Source: Henckelia pumila
Taxonomy: Eukaryota; Streptophyta; Magnoliopsida; Lamiales; Gesneriaceae
DNA length: 64,000 bases
NCBI RefSeq assembly: GCF_033568475.1
Contig: NC_133121.1
Span: 744,001-808,000 of the forward strand
Direction of reading: 5' to 3'
Shown one piece after another: positions 1 to 11,900 of the stretch (position 1 is its first letter; each line of letters starts with the position of its first letter). The notes beneath the pieces were generated by a model that worked only from the letters and a program-made list of their open reading frames with translations, was not told the DNA's origin and made no database searches. The position numbers were made by a program, and so were the translations under genes.

Positions 1-332
1 GTCAAAACGGACTAGTGGGACGGCCCAAATTCACAACCCGTCGTAACCCACCATTAGGCGGGGCGGGGCGGGCCGACCCACCTTTAGGCGGGTTGGGAAA
101 ACATCAACCCAACCCACCTATTTTAAGTGGCGAGGCGGGTCAACCCAACGGGCCTAAGTGTAATTTGGCGGGTTTTGGCGGGCCAACCCGCAACCCACTC
201 CAACCCACCATTAGGCGGGACGGGGCGGGCCGGCCCACCTCTAGGCGGGTTGGTAAAATGACAACCCAACTCACCTATTTTGTATGGCGGGGCGGGCCAA
301 CCTGACGGGCCTAGCCCATTTTGACATCTCTA
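1..332. mobile_element. hAT-like non-autonomous DNA transposon, cut by the window edge
   Basis: The right end reads CATCTCTA at 325-332, so on the minus strand it starts TAGAGATGTCAAAATGGG, a typical hAT-superfamily terminal inverted repeat. The first bases of the window (GTCAAAACGGACTAG) are the matching left terminus with its outermost bases lost. The body is GC-rich and dominated by GGCGGGTT / AACCCGCC motifs. It contains an internal tandem duplication with a period of about 157 bp: the block CCATTAGGCGG occurs at 51 and again at 208. No transposase reading frame is visible; the 96-codon open frame at 15-305 follows the repeat and is low-complexity. The target-site duplication cannot be checked because the left flank lies outside. 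Confidence 0.6.
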
Positions 333-2404
333 ATTTCGAGTTGCTGCCCACTAACTTTTAGACCATGTAACTAAGTTTGGCCCATTAACACTTACTCTGG
401 CTCAAGACACTTAGCCTAGCCCAAATATTCATAAATTGACCTAATTAAACTTATATTTGCTCGGATAAAATTTATTCTATTCAAGCCCCATTACTTGACC
501 CATCACTCCCGGCTCAATAAGCTTGACCCAATAATTAATTAAACCCATTAAAATAAATTGGTCTCAATAAACCTAATAAATTTTCCAAGCCCAACTTTAA
601 ATTAATTTAAGTCCTAATATTCATTCCTAAGCCCAAGCAAATAAAATTCAAGTCCTATAAAATGTAAGCCCAAATAAACTTGGACTCTAAAATTAAGGTT
701 ACCCAGCCCGATAAAAATAACATGGACTCAAACCCGAAACCTATGACCCTAAATCCCTTGAACCTACCCGAACCACTCATCTTCATGGACCCAGTCCGGG
801 CTGCTCGAAAATCCCATCTCAGGCTTCAACACTCTCTCTTCGTATCACCCATGCGTTGACCAACTCTACAGCTCACGACCACCAAGCTGCGGCCACCCAT
901 GGCCGGAGCCGCGCTGGCAGGACCATTCCAAGGTCCTGCGGTGCTATAGGACTAGGCCACGGTCTGAGTCATGACTTGCATGGCTCGGCCGTGAGCCTTG
1001 TTTCCCTTGCAATTGTGTGAGCCCCACCTACGTGCACAACCCGGCTACCCTTGGAACCTCTTAGCTAGCCACCACCTCAGGCCCTGGCCCTCGTCGAACC
1101 AATCTCCCAAGGCTCTTAGTCAAGCACCGTGCCATAACATCCTATCGTCAGACCAGCCGTGAACCAACAAGAACAGGGGATCGAACCAACATGCACAAAA
1201 ATGAAAAATGATGCTTGTATCTTAAACATTGAGCTACCAATCCACATAGAATGCGCAAAATCACTATTTTAACATGAAAAAACTGTGGATTATATGATCA
1301 AAATATTGAGAAAATGTAGGTCGAACATGCCTCAAATGAAAAACTAAGGGTATGAGAGCGAAGTTTGCGACAAGGCGACCGAGATGATACGAAAATCTTG
1401 AAATTTTATCAAAATTTTCATGTGATGTGTGTGCAAGTGAGGGACGACAATCAATTTCTTGTTGTTCATCAAGGAATACGTGAGGTAGGGGATGAACAAT
1501 GAATTTAGGGTTTAGTTGTGTGATTGAGTTAGAATGGTTGGGCTTTGGGCTTAAAAAATTAAAAATTAAAATGAGTAAGAGGTCATTATTTGAATTCCTA
1601 AAATAGGTAAGAGCTTAAAGAAATAAAATTCCTTAGTCTAACATTTAATTCGGGCATTTAAGAATTTGTAAATTTTCAAAATTAAAATAGTTCCAAATTT
1701 TAAATTGTCCCCAAATCCCTTAAATCTTCAATCCTACGTCACAAAACAAAGTCAGAGGAATCGGGAGGGTTCCCGGCGAAGGTACTACGACGCTCAAATC
1801 AATGATTACTCGAGGAATAATAATGAGAGTTAAGCGTTATAGTGCTAAAAAAATGTGTACCTTAATAATTTGGTAACTTGAGTTATTTATATATATACGT
1901 AGATGTTTTACGGACTTGAGCCTCTCTGCTTAAATTAAATATTTATAATATTTAAATAAGTTTGGACCTCAAAAATATTTGGAGTGCATTTTTATGATTA
2001 AGTTTAGATCCAATGAAATTTTTAAATGTAACCCATCAACAAGAAAGATTGTAAGTAATCAAACTCTTATTTAAAACGATAAATAATAATTTTGATATAA
2101 AAATTAAATTTATCTGTGATATATGAGTCAAAACACTTGTTTTCTACAAATGGAATCATAACATCGTAAAACACGTTTGATATGGTAAGACTCAATATTT
2201 GCCATTAAAAGAACGATATTCTTTCAAAATAGATAAAAATTTTCGGTATTTATAATTTAGGCGGTAGTAAATAAAGATTTGTTTTTTTGTTTTTTTTTTT
2301 TTTTTTGTAAAACCACAAGCGAGTATGTGCATGTGAATTAGGAAAGTTTCTAGAAGTAATGTTTCTTAACCTCAAAGTAGTCAACACTCCGAATCATCAT
2401 CCAA
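333..2404. other. Intergenic, repeat-derived, no gene seen
   Basis: About 2 kb without a supportable gene. 340-780 is rich in GCCCA/GGCCCA words. 790-1160 is an unusually GC-rich block with no long open frame. Around 1740-2040 the words GGTACTACGACGCTCAA, a poly-purine stretch and a reversed TATA-like run resemble the end of a plant LTR, so part of this may be an old LTR-element remnant on the minus strand; if so it is broken and I cannot fix its borders. A poly(T) run lies at about 2280-2308. Confidence 0.35.
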
Positions 2405-2444
2405 CACGCGTCACAGTCACGCGTTCCCATTTTTCCTATAAATA
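2405..2444 (+). promoter_or_regulatory. Core promoter of the REF/SRPP-like gene
   Basis: A TATA box (TATAAATA) lies at 2437-2444, 88 bases before the ATG. Just upstream are two copies of CACGCGT (2405-2411 and 2418-2424). These match CGCG/CE3-type elements known for CAMTA factors and for coupling to ABA responses. REF/SRPP-family genes are commonly stress and ABA induced, so the pair fits, but binding is inference. Confidence 0.55.
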
Positions 2445-2531
2445 CCGCGACCGTCCCCTCTTTCGCTCCCCACAACCATTTCCCCCTTGTGAATAGCAGA
2501 GAGAAGAGATCTCGATTTCAAATCCCTGATC

Positions 2532-4139
2532 ATGGCACAAGAAGATTCCAGCCCCCAATCTAATTCCGTAAGAAATTTTTTACCTTTTTCATCTCCATTC
2601 GATTTATTCATGATATGTTTTGCTGTATCTATTTGTTAATGATTATGATTTATGATGATTTGCCTTTCCTTTGTGTAAAGGTGGAGAAGGAGAGCGAGGA
2701 GAAGAGGCTCAAGTACCTTGAATTCGTGCAAGTGGCGACCCTCCATGCCCTGATTTGCGCCTCGAGGCTTTACAATTTCGCTAAGGAAAAGTCGGGCCCT
2801 TTGAAGCCCGGGATCCATTCCGTCGAGGATACCGTCAAAAACGTCGTCTCCCCTGTTTACGACAAATATCATGATCTCCCTATCGAGGTCCTCATGTTTG
2901 TCGATCGCAAGGTCTGTTTCTCTTTAATAACAAAAACAACAATAATAGTTGTCATTTGAATCGTTTGGTTCATTTAATATGGATGTAATTTCTCTTATTT
3001 TTCGATCCTTTTTTCCGTCCTTTTGATTTGCTTTTTGGATGGAATTTGTCTTATTTTTAAATCAGGAATCGTTGGATGGTAGTTTTTGAACATTTACCAA
3101 TGCTTGTAGATTTGAATTGTTTATGCTAATTCCTTATTGTTTGAACATGTCGATTCTTATCTTTTTCCTTTCGTTGTTGTTGGATTGCAATTTGAAATGC
3201 TGTGAGATAATAAAATATCGCTCTCAAATATATAAGGGCTTCATTTTCATGGAATGAATGTTGATTCTGCAGTAGTATGATGGCAGTTTTTGTTTAAGTA
3301 ATAAATACACGAATGCTTCTTCTCGAGTCTATAGCTTTTTTGACAGATGCAGGTACATGAGATTGATTATGCATGCTTAGACGAATAATGTTATCTCTGA
3401 AGCTAGATTGCGTCTTAGTAATCACATTGTATTCAACTTGGGTACCAAATCATTATTATTTTTGTTGTCACTCCATTGCTGGGGGTAGGATTCCTTTTTC
3501 CGGGTATTAAGTTTGCAAATTCTAAGGTGCACTTGCATATTGATAGCTCCCAATTGATTGGGAGGAAAGAGGGCCCGGGGGATGTCATGCTTTTATATTT
3601 GTTGCACACCCTGTTGTGTATATTATTTTCTTGCTGATGAAGAGCTTGACAATTGTTTGTTCTTATCTCAGGTCGACGAATCTGTGATCAAAGTGCAGAG
3701 TAGTGTACCCACAACTCTGAAGCAAGTATCGACCCAAGCAATCGACACGGCTCAGAGAGCTCCACAGGCTGCTCGTTCAGTCCTGGCAGATGTCAAGAAT
3801 ACCGGCATGGTGGAGACTGCCTCGGGGATTGCAAAAACTGTGTACACAAAGTGCGAGCCTACCGCCAAGTACATGTACACAAAGTACGAACCCGTGGCGG
3901 AGCAGTGTGCTGTGTCCGCATGGCAATCCCTGAACAAGCTGCCACTCTTCCCTCGAGTGGCTCAAGCTGTTGCTCCGACAGCCAGTTACTGCACGGAGAA
4001 GTATAATCAAGCCGTTCAAGTTTCAGCTGAGAAAGGGTTCAAGGTTGCTTCGTTTCTCCCATTGGTACCCACCGAGAAGATTGCTAAGATGCTTAATACC
4101 GGAAACATGGCGGAGCCTTTGGTTTCTGGTGTCCATTGA
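2532..4139 (+). CDS. REF/SRPP-like (lipid-droplet associated) protein
   Basis: Three exons, 2532-2567, 2681-2911 and 3672-4139, join in frame to give 244 residues. The start ATG at 2532 follows the TATA box at a normal distance. The family signature is clear: EEKRLKYLEFVQVA near residue 18, VEDTVKNVVSPVYDKYHDLP and VLMFVDRKVDES in the middle, then an Ala/Val-rich helical C-terminus with repeated YTKYEP units. Rubber elongation factor / small rubber particle proteins, called LDAPs in non-rubber plants, coat cytosolic lipid droplets or rubber particles, help them form and stabilise them under stress. Length is typical (about 230-250). There is no signal peptide or membrane segment, as expected for an amphipathic surface coat. 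I see no defects. Which paralogue this is cannot be told. Confidence 0.93.
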
Positions 4140-4984
4140 TGATGCTCTTTTATTATGACCAGTGATACTATTCTGTGGTTGCGACTTTTGCGCCTATATG
4201 TTCGTTTCTTTGTTCTATGCTATTCTTTGTAATTTTTTATGTTTGTTAAGAAAACGTATTAAATATCACCTTTCATTCTGTTACCAATCCCCCGTTATAT
4301 TTACAATCCCTATCGAATTCAACTTCCATGGCTAAGCGTGCTATATGATATCGTGTGAATGCGTGATAAGAGGATAAAAATATTTATCGGTCCATATCTT
4401 ATAAAATATTTTTTTGAATGGTTCGTTCTTTGACGGGCATAAGAAATATAAGAGATACGGTTCACAATATTGCTGAATATATAATAAGTTTAATTAATTT
4501 TAAACCGCATGAAATAGAGAGAATCGAGCTTGGGAATGTTTTCACGTTAGCTATGAGAAATAGACAATTAATCAATCAAAAACATCGATTACTATATATC
4601 ATCTAAAAATAAGTGGTTTCTTGACATATTAGATTTTTTTTTTCATTCAATAATTATGTAATTACGAATATATTTTCATTATATTTTTTTTATCATTTCA
4701 TAAATATTTATTTACAAAAATGTTATTTTTTTAATATCACTTTTTATTATTATTTTTTATTTTTAATTAAAAAATGAACAATAGAAACAAGCACGCAACC
4801 CGTGGGGGTACTAGCATACAATATGAATATATGGGAGGAATTGTCAATTGTGATGGTGCATTGTTTGAAAATTGCATACGATACAAATGAAGGATTTTAG
4901 GACATCAATTTTCACTCCGTGGCCCAATGTAACCACACAAATGCCGATGGAACATAAAATTTATGGCGTTAAGGGATCAAATGA
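4140..4984. other. 3' UTR of the REF gene, then AT-rich spacer
   Basis: The first ~150 bases are T-rich and probably the REF 3' UTR. The rest is AT-rich with no convincing open frame, RNA gene or repeat. A 62-codon frame at 4418-4606 has no recognisable family. Confidence 0.5.
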
Positions 4985-5103
4985 AGCCCAGCCCATTATT
5001 AGGCTCCAAAGTCCAAGCCAGTGACCTACAATGGCGCTCCTCGGATGGAAGGAGATAAAAACCCTAGCATGTGACTTCGCCGTCTGCGTACGCTCTCTAT
5101 AAA
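4985..5103 (+). promoter_or_regulatory. Telobox + site II + TATA promoter of a snoRNA locus
   Basis: Two site II-type words (AGCCCA, i.e. TGGGCT on the other strand) lie at 4985-4990 and 4990-4995, a telobox (AAACCCTA) at 5058-5065 and a TATA box (TATAAA) at 5098-5103. This combination is the known hallmark of plant ribosomal-protein and snoRNA gene promoters. No protein-coding frame follows for 3.8 kb, but a box C/D snoRNA does, so I assign the promoter to a non-coding host transcript. Confidence 0.6.
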
Positions 5104-5216
5104 TCATACCTCTACATGTCTTCGCTACTCGCTCTGCTTTTCTCGTTCTCTTTCGAATTTTTTCCCCCTTGATTTCTCTAAAATCTTTATTTCATTTAAG
5201 CAGTGGCGATTTCTTA

Positions 5217-5445
5217 GTGCATGCTAATCCTTACTATGCACGAGTCATGATTGGTTGATTTCCTGGTGAAAAAGGCTCATACAAGTGCGAAAGAATGTTT
5301 CTTGGCTGAGGTCAATACGAGGTATGGCGATTTACTATGCGAATTTCGCCTCTTTGAGTAGCCATATGGAGAGTTAATTCTAATCTCATATCCGGCTTAG
5401 TTACGAGGCGCACAGAAACTCTCAGATCCTTTGGGGATTTGAGAG
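5217..5445 (+). ncRNA. Cluster of short hairpins, candidate structured RNA
   Basis: Several inverted repeats follow one another. GTGCAT 5217-5222 pairs with ATGCAC 5236-5241. TATGGC 5323-5328 pairs with GCCATA 5361-5366, enclosing TACT/AGTA with a 4-base bulge. ATATGgAGA 5364-5372 pairs with TCTCATAT 5384-5391. CTCTCAGATCC 5419-5429 pairs with GGATTTGAGAG 5435-5445 (one G-U). An ACA word lies at 5412. They may be parts of an H/ACA snoRNA, but I could not fit the full hairpin-H-hairpin-ACA plan. Confidence 0.3.
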
Positions 5446-6185
5446 GGAAGGTTGTTTGAATGGACCTTTTGTTCTTCGTCATCTGTCCATCAATCAGCCT
5501 TTGAACATATCCCTATGCGTGCTTGATTTGTCGCATCATTGGATTGCTATACTTAGTTTTCAACCCATTTTGATGAGCCGACACATGAAAAGTTTTATGT
5601 AGAAAATCGAAATTTATATCATACATATATATTTTCTCCAAAGCTGAAAATTTTAGCCCACCTCACAACTTTATTTCTTCTGTTGACTAGATACCGAGAG
5701 TAGTTTGTATATCGGCTCTCATCAAATGCTAAAGCTTCTACCTTTTGAAAAGTTACTGATAAAATTCAGAATTTCGGTTACTACTGGATGCCTCTTGAAT
5801 AACTGGATTGGCTGTTTTCAACGATTCGGTTCAGACGGAGGCGTAAATAAACTCGAATCTGTTTGAGGGTGGGGAATTATTTTCATAATATCTCCAGTCC
5901 TTCTCTTAGTTTTGCTTCAGACATTTAAATCGAATGAGAACATGTTTTGACGTTATGGCTTTAATTTTCTTGGTTTGAAAGCTGATTAAGCGGCTTCTTG
6001 ATGCACATTCAAGTGTATAATGATAAGATGCTTCCTGAGATCAGCTATATCAGCATTTTCATGGCCGATCACTGACCAAGTGGGCTTCCTTTGTTACTAG
6101 CCTCACTTCTGTCGAGATATGGCACATTGCTTTTCTATTTTTCAATCTTGATTATGGTAATTGTGTTTGCAATCTTCAATTTGTG

Positions 6186-6264
6186 GGGCAGATGATGAGC
6201 AATTTATACTGTGGCTGAATAAACCATGTAGCTACATAATTCGAGCTTTTTAAAACTGATGCCC
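6186..6264 (+). ncRNA. Box C/D snoRNA, U36/snR47 class (18S rRNA 2'-O-methylation guide)
   Basis: All parts of a C/D snoRNA are present: terminal stem GGGCA (6186-6190) with TGCCC (6260-6264), C box ATGATGA (6192-6198), D' box CTGA (6215-6218) and D box CTGA (6256-6259). The guide before box D, CGAGCTTTTTAA (6242-6253), is complementary to 12 bases of the universally conserved 18S rRNA segment TTAAAAAGCTCG. By the rule of five bases upstream of box D, the target is the first A of AAAAAGCUCG. That is the site modified under U36 in animals and plants and snR47 in yeast (numbering about A620 in plants and yeast). The second guide before D' has no target I recognise. C' is weak. Confidence 0.82.
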
Positions 6265-8402
6265 ATTCATTTGTGTCATTTTAGCTCTTCTGACAGTTGG
6301 AGCTTTTAAATGATTTACTTGCCTTGAAGTTTTCGAACTTGTGTTATATCAGTTGGGTTTGTTTGATGCTATCCCAACTCCCAAGTATGTCAATGGCTAG
6401 GAATCTGGTTACATGTGTCATATCAAATATGAGTAGCGGATAGATCCTTTGATGTTGATGCTAGATATCATCTTTATCCAAATTTCCTAATTGTTGAGAC
6501 TTGCACGCACAAACCATGCTATGAGCATTGCTTTTCAAAAGTTTAGGCTGTAGCTTGACAGAAGTTTTTATGAGTTAAATCTAAAGTCCTATCTAAAGAT
6601 TGTCTCTCTTTCTTAGCTGATAGAATTGTCGGTTTATGTTAGCAGTATATGCAGAAATAACAGAATGTTTCTCTTGTTTTTCCAGTGTTCTTTTAAGTAG
6701 CAGAGTCCTTATTTCAAACATAAAACCTGGTTTTCCATGTCCTTTATTATGTGAAGCATTCCAAGCACCTTTAGAGTGTTTATAAATTTAAAAGAGCCTA
6801 CAGGGACCGATCTGTTATTTCTTTCGGCAAGTAGAAACCAGGTTTAAGAATTTGATTAGTCCTGTGTCGATGTAGCAACATTGAACAATTGGATTGATAA
6901 AATTATGATTATGTAAATATGCTTCTTGAATATGCAACACTCTCATGTATTTTGGGTTCTCTCACCTCTCTTCATTTACCCTATGCTTTTTTTTAATTAT
7001 TAATAAAAAAATTTTTAGTTTAGACGTGCCTAGCTGCAGTATCAATCTATGAATTTGGTACAATAATCTAGTATATAAAATCTTATGTTAATGGCCAAAA
7101 AACATGTGCTACATGTACAAAAACTAATGATAAATCTGAGTTTGTGCATTTGAGGTTGTGGTTATTTTTGTTTGGATGAAAAATTGGGATTTGATTTAAT
7201 TTGGATGAAAAATTAAATAAAAAGTTGGTCAATTATCGATGCAATCCGTATTCTGTAATATGTTCTGCCTAATAATAACGGGCAACATCACCATGTATGG
7301 ATTTTTCAAAACGAAGTTTATTTACATACATCAAAATTTACGTAAACAAATATAAATTGAAGCAACAAATAATTTTCGGCCGGCTCGTTTTAAAGTATCG
7401 AGATTTAAATTTATAGTTTATTTTTGGGTTTAGAAGAGTCTTAATTTGCGCACCGTAAAATAAGTTAATTTCGGCCTATGAGTCACATAGGAGAGTATTC
7501 GTGTTAAATGGATTATATTTGGCGAATTCAGTTACTTTTGTGGGGAAATCTTAATGAATAAAAAACAAATTTTGAAATAAGATAAGATTAAAATCTGAAA
7601 ACAAGTTCACTATTTTTTGAGTACTACTATAATCATAATTTATATTATTTAGTAATAAAATTTGTATTACAAACGAAAACATGACTTGAGCATGAATTCA
7701 AACCTTGTTTATATGGAACAAAGAAATTACCAGTTGGTCCCAGGACTAAGGCCGCAAAAACAATTCCACTCACAATACTTAAATTGCAGTGTTTTTCGTA
7801 TAAGATAAGATTTAATTTCACTAAATATTATATCTGGAATATTTTTGAATGATTAATTAAATAACATAAATAATTTATACAATTAGTTTTTTAAAATGCT
7901 TATTCTAATTTGATTTGTTTCATATTAATACTGGTGGTTAGCTTTTTCTTGGTTACAAAATAATCAATGTGATGAAACTGTTATGTTTATTCTCTCGCCT
8001 TTAAATGCCATGCTGAATTTGTAGGTTTACCATTAACGTGATAAAACGATCACATTTAAGAATTATGCCTCCTAGTCGAAATTTTCAAGTTTAAATAAAT
8101 GAATATAATTTGTCACATCAAATTAGAGTTGTCAAATGTCTCCATCCCCTATTCATCGAATGGGGCGGGCAGGAAAACCCGAACCTAGTTGGATCAACCC
8201 ATCCAAAAAATTGATAATTATCTTTTAAATAAATAATACAGAAAGCCATTAAGATTTATAATTAAAAACCATTATAAAAAATCACGCACTATCTATTCAT
8301 GCTAAAATTAAAAATTCATTTCAACTACACATTAATTACATAACACGCAACGTGAACATCGATTACTAGTAATTAATATAAAATTTGATTATTAATATAG
8401 AT

Positions 8403-8463
8403 CGAGTCCAACTTTTTTTTTTTTTTTTTTTTTTTGTTTTGTTTAGTTGCGAGTCCATCTTTT
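8403..8463 (-). repeat. Poly(A)-only retroposition scar with target-site duplication
   Basis: CGAGTCCA+CTTTTTT occurs on both sides (from 8403 and from 8450, one mismatch). Between them lie only a T-run and about 14 bases (GTTTTGTTTAGTTG). This is what target-primed insertion of a poly(A) RNA end would leave, read on the minus strand. Confidence 0.5.
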
Positions 8464-8480
8464 TTGACATATCTTATACT

Positions 8481-8506
8481 ATATATATATATATATATAT
8501 ATATAT
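8481..8506. repeat. (TA)n microsatellite
   Basis: Thirteen AT dinucleotides in a row within AT-rich spacer. Confidence 0.9.
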
Positions 8507-8958
8507 TTTAAAAAAAATTATAATTTTTTTTCTTTTTAAAAATCAATGAGACAATGAATGCGGAAATGAGGGGAAAAAATTTAAACCAGCGGATCCCGTA
8601 ATACGTTGGCCGTTTGCGCATATAAAAAGAAATAAGAGGAAAACTGAAAGAAAAAGGCAGTTCACAGTTTATTGCCGAATTTATTTAACTAAATAACCTT
8701 TGTTTACCATATTTTGAAATATAACCTTCTGGATATTTTTACTTTATTTTGTTTTTACATTTTTTTTTGTATTTAAAGGTTATAAATCAAAAAATTTGAT
8801 TTAAACAAAGTTATTTTTCAAAGTCTATCGTTTATTCCCATTTCTGTTGTCTCTCGTGTCTCCAAACTCATTTGATTTTATCTAAATTATCCATTGCCAT
8901 CTTTCTTTTTGACCTGAAGAAATTTTTGTCAAAATCTTCGAAATTGACGATTAAAGTT

Positions 8959-11900
8959 ATGGGATTGGGCGATGCGGATCTCCTTGACGATGGCGATGGA
9001 GTTGGCGGAGGAGGAAAGGCGATGGCCATGGCCTTGTCGTGTTCCATTTGCTTAGAGGCGGTCATGGATAACGGCGATAGATCTTGGGCTAAGCTTCAAT
9101 GCGGCCATCAATTTCACCTCGGCGAGTGATTAACATTTCATTTTCTCAATAATTAATCGTGATCTTGCCAATTTTATTTTTGTTCCATTTTCTATTGATT
9201 GGATTTAGTTCGAAGGCTCAATTCACCCGGAATTTTATAGTTTAACGAGTGATTTTTGTGATATAATGTTTTCCCTCAAAGTCTCAGTGCATCTAACTTG
9301 CTTTTAGAATTTGAGGAATTAAGGAAATTTTGGGCGAACGCGAGATTTTTTGAGTGGAGATATAATTGGAAATTCACAGTTAGGATGATCTAACGTAGTT
9401 CCTTGATTGGAAAAGGAAGTTAACTGCAGAATATTTTAATGTAGATGAAAGTTTGAATCTGTTGAAGTAGAGAAATGATAACGGTGAATAATTGACTCCG
9501 TGTGCTGACTGCTGCATTTGAACTCATTGACTGGTGCCTGTTGGATAGAATACTATATAAGCTTATCGATGGATACATTCTTCCAGTCTCTCTTCCTCTG
9601 TGATTGGAAATGTTTATCGTGATGGTTTAACCTAGTCTAAGCTCAACCTGTTCGTGGTTGTAATTATAATTTTATGGAACGTATATACAAATATTGATTG
9701 TTTTGTAGAGCTGTCCTGTTTTATGTTGGGAAATCCCTCTCTTCTTATTGTCGGCTACCTTTTTTGACAGTGACGATCAATCTACATCACCAGTTCTTCA
9801 TTGTCTTGAATTTTTTTAACCATTTTGATTGGTCTTATGGAGCTAATGAAAATCTATTTTACTTAATAGATCTTTTCTGATACAAGGTTCTCAAAATTAT
9901 ATTACCAGCAAGTCACTTTGAATTTGATTTGGTGAGCAACTGCTAAAAATGGCATGGAAGATAAAGCGTTACCATCTGTCGTTAATTTAGTTTTTAAAAT
10001 TAACCTGATGTGTTTGAAATTTGGTTTTCCTGATGTGAAAGAAGTTAGAATGGTCATGAATATTGCATCGGAAGAAAATAATTGTTAAATTTTTTGTTTA
10101 AAGAATAATTCCTGAATGCTTGGGTGTATAAAACGCATCTTCACAAGAAATTTGTAAATTTTCATACAAAAAGAAAATTCTTGAGGTTGATAATTTTAAG
10201 TGTGGAATTTTGCTCATGTTTTTTCTAGATGCATATTTTTTCTCACTATATTGTGGTTATCATGATCTGTACAGATTGCATTGGCTCAGCCTTCAACATT
10301 AAGGGGGCAATGCAATGTCCCAACTGTCGGAAAATTGAGAAAGGACAATGGCTTTTTGCAAATGGCAGTCGTCCGTTGCCTGAATTTAACTTTGATGACT
10401 GGGCTCATGATGAGGATCTCTATGATCTAAGCTACTCTGACATGGTAATTGCATAAACTTAATTTTTAAATTTTTGATGTTTTATTATTGCTGGAACTGG
10501 AAATTGTAGGTGTATAGACCCTTCTGGTTTCCCTATATGTTAGGAGTCCCATCTATGCTCCCAAATTTCTTTGATCTTATTGTAGGCAATTATGAATCAA
10601 GTTGCTTATACTGAATTGTCACTGTCATTTATTGTTTATGCTCCGAGTTTAGGTGAACTCCAATTGTGCATTATATGTTAGATAGATTATGTGGATTTTC
10701 GCATTTCAACCCTCGTAGCTTATGCCTTATTGTATGTATAACCATGCATAAAAGCTAGATAATAATATTTCTATTTAGTTTTTTTAAAAAATTGTGAGTG
10801 ATTTTGCAGTCATTTGGAGTTCACTGGTGTCCATTCGGTGGGTTGACAAGGATCCCTGCTTCTTTTGAGTAAGCTCTATTAACGATTACGAGTGTATATT
10901 AATTAAGTCCTAAGAGTAGTTTGATTAAGTTTCATTTCTACGTTTGAATAGATAACACATCTTTGAACCATTCTCATATTCAAGTCGCTTTTAGATGCCT
11001 ACAGAAAATATATTCTTGTTTCCTTTGTTTACTAGCAGATTGGCACATGATGAGCTTTTTGGTAAAACTAGCTGAACAACTTTGTGGTTTGGAGGAATAG
11101 TATGGCTATACGATTGCTATGAAATGAAGAATGTAGAATGTTTTGTGAGCATACATAAATCTCTACCTCATCCGGCACTCTGGCTTTGTCTATTCTCATT
11201 TTCCCATCAATAATAGGTAATTGATCGGCGAAGCTTATGAGAGAAAGTTATGCTATCGGCTAACAGCTTGCTTTAAATATTCATTAGATTTTTTAGCACA
11301 ATCATCTGAGTAAATTTGCATTCAAACACACCTGAAGGGGCCCAATCAGTTGAAGGTTCTCTAACTTGATAAATCATACCACTGTCTGAGCACGTACATG
11401 ACATGACACATTGAAACTTTGAAATGAAATTATTACATAAAACTTGTTGGTTTTATACGTTCGCGAAGAAAAGCGTATTATTCTTTGGTCAATTTTGTAA
11501 ATCATTGTATGGCAAACCTTGTTTTCATTTCGACACTCTGTATTCCATATTAAAAGTAAAGACTCTTTGTTTTTTTCTTCCAATTGAACGATGCAATTAC
11601 ATCATAAATGTAATGTTTCCTGCATAATATTTTCAGTTTGGATGCTTTACTAATTATTACATACAAAACACATAAACAGTGCATAAACTTACAATTCGTG
11701 AGCCATATATATGGGATTTTATATGAAAGGATTCTGCTATTAGAATCCACTAATTTGGTGTTTAATTTTTCGTGTCTTTCTGTCATACCATCACAGAAAT
11801 ATATTATAAAGATAGCAAATAATTGTCACAGGTGCAATAGGTAAACATATTGAAATCTTTTCAATTGCTAACAAGCCTCAAATTATGAATTCATCACTTA

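Larger units (their letters stand above)
5125..6970 (+). ncRNA. Probable non-coding snoRNA host transcript
   Basis: This stretch lies downstream of the promoter, has no open frame of useful length and carries the U36-class snoRNA and a cluster of hairpins. Start and end are estimates: the 5' end about 25-30 bases after the TATA box, the 3' end where composition becomes plain AT-rich spacer. Plant snoRNAs are often processed from such polycistronic or host transcripts. It could be one transcript or several short units. Confidence 0.4.
6971..8958. other. AT-rich intergenic spacer upstream of the RING gene
   Basis: No gene seen. 8127-8210 begins TAGAGTTGTCAAA and carries GGGGCGGGC, resembling a decayed hAT end like the one at the window start. 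A (TA)n run occupies 8481-8506. A poly(T) tract with flanking duplications lies at 8403-8463 (listed separately). The last ~150 bases are probably 5' UTR of the RING gene. Confidence 0.5.

Noticed and set aside
5567-5651. Second C/D snoRNA (TGATGA / CTGA with ATTT/AAAT stem)
   Set aside because: Stem of only four A-T pairs, no D' box and no guide complementary to an rRNA stretch I know.
6010-6076. C/D snoRNA around ATGATAA and CTGA
   Set aside because: C box off consensus and no terminal stem.
8872-8958. Earlier in-frame ATG for the RFI2-like gene
   Set aside because: The 29 extra residues are hydrophobic/Lys-rich with no family match; RFI2 homologues begin at MGLG.
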